Shown piece by piece: positions 55,840 to 64,000 of a stretch of DNA of 64,000 nucleotides (its first letter is position 1; each line of letters starts with the position of its first letter). Source of the DNA: Thinopyrum elongatum. Taxonomy: Eukaryota; Streptophyta; Magnoliopsida; Poales; Poaceae. The DNA is taken from assembly GCA_011799875.1 (NCBI GenBank), contig CM022298.1, positions 51,714,434-51,778,433 of the forward strand, read 5' to 3'. The notes below the pieces were generated by a model, which made no database searches, was not told the DNA's origin, and was given only the letters and a program-made list of their open reading frames with translations. A program made the translations under genes and the position numbers.

Positions 55840-58800
55840 ATGGCTGATGGTAAAAGACCTCAGAAGGGAGGAAAGAGGACAGAAACAAATACTGCTTTTG
55901 AGATCCCTGATGACATCTATGATGAATATTGTACTCCTGATGAAGCAACTCATGGCAAGGAGAACAAAAATCAGCGCAAAGTGTGCATTCAGAAGATTGA
56001 GAGGAGATGGGCAAGAGAATGGAGGGAATATCGCTATGTCACTCCCAAGTACATGAAGAAATTTGCTGTTAACCCTCCATGTCCAAGACCTCCATTGGCT
56101 CCTGGCCAAGAAGCTGATCCCACTAGCATCAGAAGAGGTGAGGAATTTCCTCAGGAGTGGGCTAAGCGTCAAGCCAAGCTGGCCAAAGTGGCTAAAGAGG
56201 CAGTGAAGAAATTCAATGAAGATTCTGTTGCTGCTGCCGCTGAGGCCTCTGCTATCAAGCCTAAGAAGGCTATGCTGAAGAAATCAGCTGTCAAGACAAG
56301 TTCCTCAGCTGCAATGCCCTCATGGCCAAGCTCTTCAAAGCCCTCACGGCCTGTTCCTTAAGCAAATTTCTCAAAAGCAGCTCCAACTCCCTCGGTTGCA
56401 AAATCCTCAGCTGCTCCTGCAAAGTCCTCAGCACCTGTGCATCTTGCCACATGCCAAAGGACTACTGGAATCTCAATTGCTTCAGGAGTCTCTGCAAGTT
56501 CTTCAGCTCCACCTCAGTCTTCAACAACTCCGACCTTGCTGAAGAAAAAGGCCACTGCTGGACGAGGCACAAGGCCAAGTCCTCAGAAGAAGCAAGTCGT
56601 CTTTCAGGTTCCGTCAAGCGAAGACGAAGCTGATGATGAAGAATTAGCTGAGATCATCAGAGATCGACAACAAAGGGCCGCTAGAGCCAAAGGCAGTGCT
56701 GTGCCCCTCATGCTGGATCCAAGGAAGATCCTTGATTTCATCGATCTATGCCACAAGGATCCAAATACACCTTTGCCTGAATTAAACCTCACTCCTGGTC
56801 CAAGTCACATGTTGACGGCCTTCATAAATGAAGAGAAATGGAAATTTGAAAAGGCCAGGCAGGTGAAGAAGGCTCAGTACAAGAAGGAGCGTTTTCTGAA
56901 GAACAATGTTGTGAAAATGTCTCCTGAAGAACTTGTGTCTATGCAGGCTGAGATCAAAGCACTCAGTGATGAATTTCATGCATTCCATGCAGATTGGCTA
57001 GGTGCCAAAGTCAGATTCATCAGAATGGCAAAAGGAATTACTCCAAGTGTTGCAGCTTCATCGCAACCCAAATTTCCTCAGACTGGAACATCTGTTCAGT
57101 CTGCTGAAGAAAATGAAAGCGCCAGAGCTGATGAAGAAATTCCAGTCTCTGAAGAAAATGCCAGGGCAACCTCCAACATTGCACCTGAAGAGCAATCCAG
57201 GCCAGTTGAAGAATCTGCTACTGTGCCTGAGGAATCTGAACAAGCCAGGGCAACAGCATCAGTTGTGCCTGAAGAAATTCAACCAATTTCCTCTGCTCCT
57301 CCTGCACCGATGACAAGCATCAACCTTCCTTCTGCATCAGAAGCGAAGAAAACCAAGGCTGCGGAGCGAGCAGCTGTGAAGAAAAGGAAAGCATCTGCAT
57401 CTTCAGAGTCTTCAGCTCCCAAGAAATTGAAGACTTTGACGAGTTCATCTGAAAACCCAATTGATGCTATTCCAATATCAAGCATGCCATCAAAGGAGAT
57501 CATTCCCTTTGGTGAGGAATATGAAATTCCAAGTAAATCTGATGAAGAAGATCCTTCTGCTGCTTCGACAGAGCAGATGGATGAAGAAATTGAAGTGGAT
57601 ACTTTCCCTTCAACCCCACTGGTATCATCGCCCATGCCTCAGTTCACAGCTGAAGAGGCAGGCGTCGAAGGAACTGAAGAAGATGAGGATGTGGATATTG
57701 GGTCTACAACACCTATTCTGAATGATGACTTTTGGGAAAGTCATCACCCCAATTCACCTCTGACAACCCCTCTACATCATGTTCCTCAGTCCCCTGTGCC
57801 AACTGAAGAAATTCATACGAGCTCTGATGAACGTCAAGCTTCACTTCATTCTATTCCTGAAGAAGTTCCAGCCACTAGCGCTGATGTACATATGTTTGAA
57901 GAAATGGAGGCCAAGGCTGCTGCTAAAATTCCTCAGCCTGTGGCTCCAGTGGCTATACCTCAAGAGGCTGTAAATTCTTCAACTGTTAATCTTCAGCCCA
58001 AGCCACAGAACCCTCACTCCAAGAAGCAGAAGTTTAATGCTGAGGATTTCTTCAACGAGCACATATTCTTCACTGACTACAATCCCTATGACTCTGCTCG
58101 TCTTCGTCGCAAGCGTTTCTGGACTGCAAGCCAGATGAACTTCTACTCCTCATTATTGGTTGATAAGGATAAGATCTTTGAACATGAGCAAATTCCTCAT
58201 GTAGATATGGAATCGCTGCCCTGCTTCACCCTAGTCCTCAGTGTTCTTCATGACGCTGGGTTACTCAATTTCTGCACCGACATCTGCGATTCGAATGAAG
58301 AACTCATTCTTCAATTCTTCGCCACGCTGCACATTACTGGAAATGTTGATGATGTCAATTCATGGGTATTGGACTGGATGACCGATAATACTCATTTCAA
58401 AGCACCGGCCTCTGAATTGCTTCATGCCGTCCCAGTCAGTCCTCCCACTGAAGGTGCAAGGCTTCTCTATGTTGAACCTGAACTGTCTGATCATCTGATG
58501 CAAGTGCTGATGAAGCCTTTGAAGCCATGCCAAGCTCCAAGGACCAAATTCCTCGTCAAGGAATTGCTCTATGTGCCAAGGACAGTCTATCGCATCTTGA
58601 CCAAAACCCTCAGTCCAATCAAGGGCCACAACTCTGATGATGAAGAAGTTGTTGGCATTATGAAGAATCTGCTGTTCAATATCATTCACGGTATTCCTAT
58701 CAACTACCACGATTTCTTCATAAGGACTTTGGCCAATGCTGCTCTGTCACCTTTTGAGTTGAAGCCTTATGCTCCCTGGATCATGAAGTTCATCAGATCA

Positions 58801-59450
58801 AGGTCTTCAATTCATTATAAGGCTGATTTTCAAAATCATCTCAGCTATTTGCCCCCTATTGAAGTCCTCAAACGGACTATTTCCTCAGCTGACGAGAAGG
58901 GCAAGGCTGCTGTTATTGATGAAGGTACTCGTCCATTGGATGGACAGTTTCGCAAAGCTACTTCCTATTCCACCAATGATGACTCTGCAACTCAAGATTC
59001 TGCCGCCAAAGCTTCAGAACATCATCCTCAAGCCACAGCTCCGCGTGTGATGACTGATCGTGAACTTCTCCTTAGTCTTCATCAGAAAGTTGATCGAAAT
59101 CATAAGTGGGTCAAGCGTCAGTTTGGTGCAATTCTTCAGAACATGACAGTCACTCAAAATACTGTGAAGAAGAATCACTACTACTTGCATGAAGTCTTTG
59201 ACCGCACTTGGGCGATTCTATCTAATCTTCATAGTGCTGAAGAACTCAAGGAGATGGGCTTCCAACAGGACTTTGACTGGTCCCAGCCACCTTCGAAGAA
59301 ATTCAAGAAAGTCAAAGTCCTCAGCTTGTTGCCAGTTCATATTCTTCATCGCGCGAGACGGATGAAGCTGAAGACTTGAACGACACTGCGGCAGGCCCTA
59401 CCTCAACAGACAACCCCAACAATGCTGGCGCTCCTCCATCGACTTCATGA
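55840..59450 (+). pseudogene. Copia third ORF (Sirevirus extra gene), about 1,200 codons
   Basis: ATG 55840 (MADGKRPQKGGKRTETNT) in one frame to 59379, broken by TAA 56359-56361. Near 59320 a one-base shift leads to an alternative acidic end (ETDEAEDLNDTAAGPTSTDN) stopping at 59450, probably the original C-terminus. N-terminal third: basic, with RRWAREWREYRYVTPKYMKK. Middle: Ser/Ala/Glu-rich and disordered, with a coiled coil near 56930 (EELVSMQAEIKALSDEFHAF) and a Lys-rich patch (KKTKAAERAAVKKRKA). C-terminal third: a folded helical domain (NAEDFFNEHIFFTDYNPYDS, PCFTLVLSVLHDAGLLNFCT, EELILQFFATLHITGNVDDV). I see no signal peptide or membrane segment, so an envelope role is not supported. The domain recalls plant transposon-protein domains, not firmly. 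Confidence 0.75.
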
Positions 59451-59505
59451 TGATATTCTTCAGGGGCGTTAGTCCTCATTTTTCGTCCCTTTTGGTCATT
59501 CGATG

Positions 59506-59989
59506 ACAAAGGGGGAGAAATTTGAGTTTAGTCTTCAAGTGGGTCTTATATATGGTCTTATATATGGCCTATATTTCTGTTAAGTTTCAACTCTTGCTTT
59601 TCTGAGGTGTTTGCTCTGATGAGTTGTAAACTTAAGTCCTATGGTGGTCTGATACTTTTGCTCTGTTTTTCTGCATGCTATTTCCTCAATACCATAATGC
59701 ACGCATGCTGAATTTCGTCAGACACCACATTTCATCATGCATTTCAAATTCTTCATATCATATGATAAATGCGTGTATGAATTTCAAGATATAGGAGGAG
59801 ATCTCCATGATATTATTCAACAATGTGCATTTGCTATTTCAAAGCAAATTCTTCAAATATGCACATCTTCAGGGGGAGTTCTTCTATATCTTGCAGTCAA
59901 ATTCCTCAATATTAGTATTTACACTTCATATGTTTATCCCCATTGAAAACTTAACCTATATTGTCATCAATCACCAAAAAGGGGGAGAT
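59506..59989 (+). other. Polypurine tracts before the copia 3' LTR
   Basis: The tract AAAAAGGGGGAGAT at 59976-59989 touches the 3' LTR and is the functional polypurine tract. Two further copies lie upstream: ACAAAGGGGGAGAAA at 59506-59520 and TCAGGGGGAGTT at 59869-59880. Repeated tracts are a described Sirevirus feature. The stretch between them is AT-rich and non-coding. Confidence 0.8.
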
Positions 59990-61490
59990 TGTAAGTGCAT
60001 CTAGTGCCCCTTAGTGATTTTGGTGTATTGAAGACTTATAGGTTAAGGGACTAATGTGTTTGTGAGTGTACACAGGTCTATAAGTCTATGAGGAGTTTGT
60101 TATTTACGATGAATGTCGACCCCTAAAAATGAATGTCTTCAACTGAAGACTTTGGTTTTCTTGAAGACTTTGAAAGTGAAGAAATTGGTGTGACCCTGAA
60201 GACTTGATATTCATGCGAGGATTATGAAGCGTGAAGACTTTTGTTTTCGTAGTTTCATTTTCTTCTTCTTGACTCATAGGAAACACCATACTGTTAAAGG
60301 GGGTCGAGGTAAAACTAAGGAAAAGTTTCCAAGTGATGCTCAACTCAAAATCCTACACCTACCCAATCCTTTCGAGTGAAGCCATTGGAAATCTCATACA
60401 GTTTAGTCAAGTTCTTCAGTGACAGAGACGAAGTTCTTCTGTTCTCTGAGGAATTTGTTCTGACTGAGGAGTTAGGAATTCGCCAGTGCGGATTGCCTAC
60501 AAGTGAGGATCATGATAGCCCTGAGGAATTTGATACTCAAATATCCGACCGTTGCTATGCTACGCGCCAGCCGTCCAAATATCCTACCCACCTAACGGTC
60601 ATAGTATTGAAGGGCATTTATGTCTTATCATGTCGGGCTGCTCCCTAGGCTATAAATAGCCGCCCCCTACAACCTCTAGCTGGTTGGATGCTCCAAGAAA
60701 TAGATTGACACTTGTCATTTAGAGCATCCCATCCTCCGAGGACTTTGAGCGAAAATTATCAAGTGAGGAAAAACCCAAAAACCCAAACACCTACAAACCC
60801 AAAGTGATTGAGCATCACTGAAGAGATTGTTCCTGTGTGGAACCGACGCTTGTTACCTTTCAGGACTGTGCATCCTCCAGACGGTTAGGCGTCATGGTCT
60901 AGAGCATCCAAGAGGAAATTGTGGATTGCCGAGTGACCGAGTATGTGAAGGTTTGGAAGTCACCTGAAGACTTACCACGAGTGATTGGGCGAGGTCTGTG
61001 TGACCTTAGCTCAAGGAGAATACGGTGAGGACTGTGTGTCCGGGACTGTGTGTCCTCAGGTTTAAATACCTAGCCGCTCCAACCAGACGTACAACTGTCA
61101 CAGGAGTTGGAACTGGTCTACCAAATCATTGTCTTCACCGAGCTACTGGTTCTATTTCCTCAACCCGTTCATTTCCTCGCATACTTGCTATGTATTTGAT
61201 CATTACAGTTTGAAGACTTTGTCTGAAGACTTTCACAATTTCCTGAGTTCAATTTCTTTTGTCAGTTTGTCTTCAGCCTGCTTATCCTGTGTTTACGCTA
61301 CTCGTACTCTGTGCTTGTTTTTCATTTCATCATGATGACTGTGCTACTGCTCTGTTATGCTTGCATCTGAGCACTTATTCCGCTGCTAAGTAGTTCGTCG
61401 CTTAGGAATTTCCTCACCTTGAAATTCCTCAGTGACGAATTTGTAAAAATCGCCTATTCACCCCCCTCTAGTCGATATAACGCACTTTCA
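59990..61490 (+). repeat. 3' LTR of the copia element
   Basis: 1,501 bp, same ends as the 5' LTR, about 98% identical by eye. TATAAATA at 60651-60658. Followed by the AAGAC duplication. Confidence 0.95.
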
Positions 61491-64000
61491 AAGACAATTC
61501 TGCACACATCGCTGGTAAGTCGCCTGGGCACTCTTGAGCCCAAAAGGCATAGACACATAGCAGAAGGCTCCAAAGGGAGTTATGAAAGCTGTCTTCTCCT
61601 GGTCCTTAACTGCCATCTTGATCTGATGATAACCAGAATAAGCATCCAAAAAACTCAAACGCTCACAACCCGTCGTAGCATCAATAATCTGATCAATATG
61701 AGGGAGAGCAAAAGGATCAGTCGGACAAGCCTTGTTTAAATCCGTGTAGTCCACACACATGCGCCAAGTGCCGTTCTTCTTAAGTACCAGCACCGGGTTA
61801 GCCAACCACTCAGGATGAAAAACCTCGACAATAAACCCAGCCGCCAAGAGCCGGGCTACCTCCTCACTAATGGCCTTACGCCTTTCTTCATTGAAACGAC
61901 GAAGAAACTGCTTGACCGGTTTAAACTTGGGATCAATATTGAGAGTGTGCTCAGCGAGTTCCCTCGGTACACCTGGCATGTCAGAAGGTTTCCATGCAAA
62001 GATGTCCCGGTTCTCATGGATGAACTCGATGAGCGCGCTTTCCTATTTCGTATCCATATTAGCAATGATGCTGAACTGCTTGGATGAATCGCCAGGAACA
62101 AAATCACCATTTTAGTGTCATCTGCCGATTTAAACTTCAAAACCGGATCATGCTCTGTAGTTGGCTTTTTCAAAGACATCATATCCGCCGGATCAACATT
62201 GTCCTTGTAAAACTTTAACTCCTCCGTTGCACATACCGACTCAGCATAAGCCGCATCACCTTCTTCACATTCCAAGGCTATCTTCCGGCTCCCATGTACT
62301 GTGATGGTTCCCTTGTAACCCGGCATCTTGAGCTGCAGATAAACATAACAGGGCCGCGCCATGAACTTGGCATAAGCCGGCCGTCCAAACAGAGCGTGAT
62401 ACGGGCTATGAATCTTGACTACTTCAAAGGTCAATGTCTTCGACCTAGAATCATGATCATCTCCAAAGGCAACTTCCAGAGCGATCTTACCAACAGGGTA
62501 CGCCGACTTACCAGGCACCACACCATAGAAAACTGTATTCGACGGTTTAAGATTTTTCTCTGTCAACCCCATGCGATGGAAAGTTTCGTAATAAAGGATA
62601 TTGATGCTGCTCCCTCCATCCATGAGTACCTTGGTAAACTTATACCCTCCAACCTGGGGTGCAACCACCAATGCTAGGTGACCCGGATTATCAACCCGGG
62701 GCGGGTGATCTTCCGGACTCCACACGATGGGCTGCTCAGACCAGCGCAAGTAACGGGGAATCGCCGGTTCAACGGCGTTCACTGCCCTTTCATGAAGCTT
62801 CTGATCCCGTTTGCATGAATTTGTGGTGAAGACGTGGTACTGCCCACTATTCAACTGCTTTGGGTTACGCTGATACCCAGATTGCTGCTGCTGATTCCCC
62901 TGAGCTGACTGTTGATGGTAGCCACCCTGATTGCCTTGATTACCCTGATTACCTTGGAATCCAGAACTAGAACCGCCACCGCCGTAACCCGGCCCATGAG
63001 AACCAGACCCTGAACCACCATTCGGTCCATGATTGTCTTGAAAAAGATTGGAATTTTTATACTCTTTCATGATGTAGCAATCCTTCCAGAGGTGGCCAGA
63101 CGGTCTTTCTCGCGTCCCATGCTTTGGGCAGGGCTGATTTAGCATCTGATCAAGATTAAAGCCTGACCCTCCGGCCCGTGGGGGTGGTTTACCTTTACGA
63201 CGCTGGCCATTATTCTGTGTGTTGGTGTTAGCCACAAAGTCCAAACTATTACCAGCTTTGCGCTTACCATTGCCTCCCTGATTCGCCGGATTATGCTGCT
63301 GTCCTCTAGTGTTGCTGCTCTTCTTTCCCTTTCCTGGCTTGTCATCATCAGACTCGGGGTCCTTGGTACTATCAGAGTCAGCGTACTTAACCAGAGCCGC
63401 CATCAGCTCTCCCATGTCATTGCAGTGGCACTTGAGCCGACCCAACTTCTGCTTAAGAGGTGTAAACCGGCAATTCTTCTCCAACATTATGACCGCTGAA
63501 CCGGCATTGATGCGATCCGATGAGTGTAAGATGGTCGAAACTCGGCGCACCCAAAGGGTTGTGGACTCACCCTCTTCTTGGACACAGGCATCCAGATCCA
63601 CAATTGACATCGGCTGCTTGCACGTATCTTTGAAATTCTGGATAAACCGGGCCTTTAACTCGAACCATGACCCAATGGAGTTGGCAGGGAGCCCCTTCAA
63701 CCAAGTGCGAGCCATTCCATCCAACATCAGGGGAAAATAGTTGGCACATGCCGCATGGCTAACATCTAGCAATTCCATGGCCATGTCAGAACTCTCAATC
63801 CATGCTTCAGGAGGTAAATCGGTTGTATAGTTAGGCACCTTGCGAGGACCCTTAAAATCCTTGCGCAGACGCTCATTACGTATGGCCGGCACTAAACATG
63901 GTACGCCCAAATTCCTAAAGGTTACACCTGGCTCCACCGAAGTTGTCGGACGAATCGGAGAAGGTTGACGGGCCGCATATTGCGCCGCCAGCTCGGCCTC
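61491..64000 (-). pseudogene. Gypsy gag, protease and N-terminal RT (5' part of the Tat/Retand element)
   Basis: Open at the window edge (reading begins before 64000). Gag core: LMLDGMARTWLKGLPANSIG, FIQNFKDTCKQP. Basic and Gly/Gln-rich linker (FQGNQGNQGNQGGYHQQ) with CPKHGTRERPSGHLWKDC as a possible knuckle. Protease at about 62610: FTKVLMDGGSSINILYYETF. A one-base frameshift at about 62115 and a TAG at 62043-62045 separate gag-protease from RT. The RT frame 61979-61491 has NPVLVLKKNGTWRMCVDYTD and SFLDAYSGYHQIKMAVKDQE and ends CVQNCL at the copia junction. Removing the copia plus one AAGAC copy restores the frame exactly. Inactive because of the frameshift, the TAG and the insertion. Confidence 0.92.

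Larger units (their letters stand above)
46853..61490 (+). mobile_element. Sirevirus-type Ty1/copia element with third ORF, about 14.6 kb
   Basis: Complete: 5' LTR 46853-48354, primer site 48357, gag, spacer, pol, internal promoter, third ORF, polypurine tracts, 3' LTR 59990-61490, and the target duplication AAGAC at 46848-46852 and 61491-61495. Copia order (protease, integrase, RT, RNase H) is clear. Long gag with a CCHC knuckle, an extra downstream ORF and several GGGGGAG tracts before the 3' LTR fit the Sirevirus (Maximus/SIRE) branch; the family name Maximus is likely but inferred. The two LTRs differ at about 26 positions and one indel by my hand count, about 1.7%, which suggests an insertion well under one million years ago at usual grass rates. 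It inserted in the gypsy RT 11 codons before YVDD. Confidence 0.93.
37946..64000 (-). mobile_element. Tat/Retand-lineage Ty3/gypsy element with antisense accessory gene; 5' end outside window
   Basis: Read right to left: gag, protease and RT start (64000-61491), a nested copia element (61490-46853), then the rest of RT, RNase H, a second RNase H of archaeal type and integrase (46847-44196), a non-coding stretch (44195-42903), an antisense gene on the plus strand (42902 back to 38629) and the 3' LTR (38412-37946). Two RNase H domains and a long 3' region with an antisense ORF are known marks of the Tat branch. Without the copia the internal part in the window is about 11 kb. Frameshift, TAG codons and a mutated integrase residue show it is dead. 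The flanking TTAGA at 37941-37945 may be the target duplication; its partner is outside. Confidence 0.88.

Noticed and set aside
55840..59450. Envelope protein in the copia element
   Set aside because: No signal peptide, transmembrane segment or cysteine pattern visible; basic, acidic and helical content instead.

Overview
The window looks like intergenic DNA from a Triticeae grass (wheat, barley or a close relative). I base this on its content: nested LTR retrotransposons of Athila, Tat/Retand, Sirevirus and LARD type, a large CACTA transposon, and remnants of grass-expanded families (F-box DUF295, F-box FBD, GRF zinc finger, B3). No bacterial features, tRNA, rRNA or CRISPR array were seen. 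The species is inferred, not proven.

Layout. 1-4132: left-facing Athila-lineage Ty3/gypsy element (broken gag-pro-RT, then its 5' LTR). 4133-5342: a three-exon gene remnant of unknown family. 5343-15877: a complete CACTA element, TSD TAA, carrying broken TNP2 and TNPA-like genes, a long hairpin and several satellite-like arrays. 15878-26646: a dense island of small degraded genes: GRF zinc finger, F-box/DUF295, a second GRF plus coiled coil, a B3 gene that looks intact, a second B3 gene, an unknown gene, and the 3' half of an F-box/FBD gene. 26647-36680: a LARD-type element (two large LTRs, no convincing coding capacity) that split the F-box/FBD gene, TSD TACGA. 36681-37945: the 5' half of that gene and its upstream region. 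37946-64000: a left-facing Tat/Retand-lineage Ty3/gypsy element whose 5' end lies outside the window. 46853-61490: a right-facing Sirevirus-type copia element inserted in the gypsy reverse transcriptase, TSD AAGAC.

How the parts relate. With the CACTA and LARD insertions set aside, the older sequence is about 13 kb holding remnants of at least eight genes of unrelated families. Most have clean GT-AG introns but carry in-frame stops, mainly TAG. The gypsy element carries an antisense, multi-exon accessory gene with its own TATA box. The copia element carries a sense third ORF of about 1,200 codons, also behind its own TATA box and a probable leader intron. These two accessory genes with host-like promoters are the most interesting signals here.

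Limits. All gene models, LTR comparisons and family assignments were made by eye. No database search, expression data or alignment program was used.
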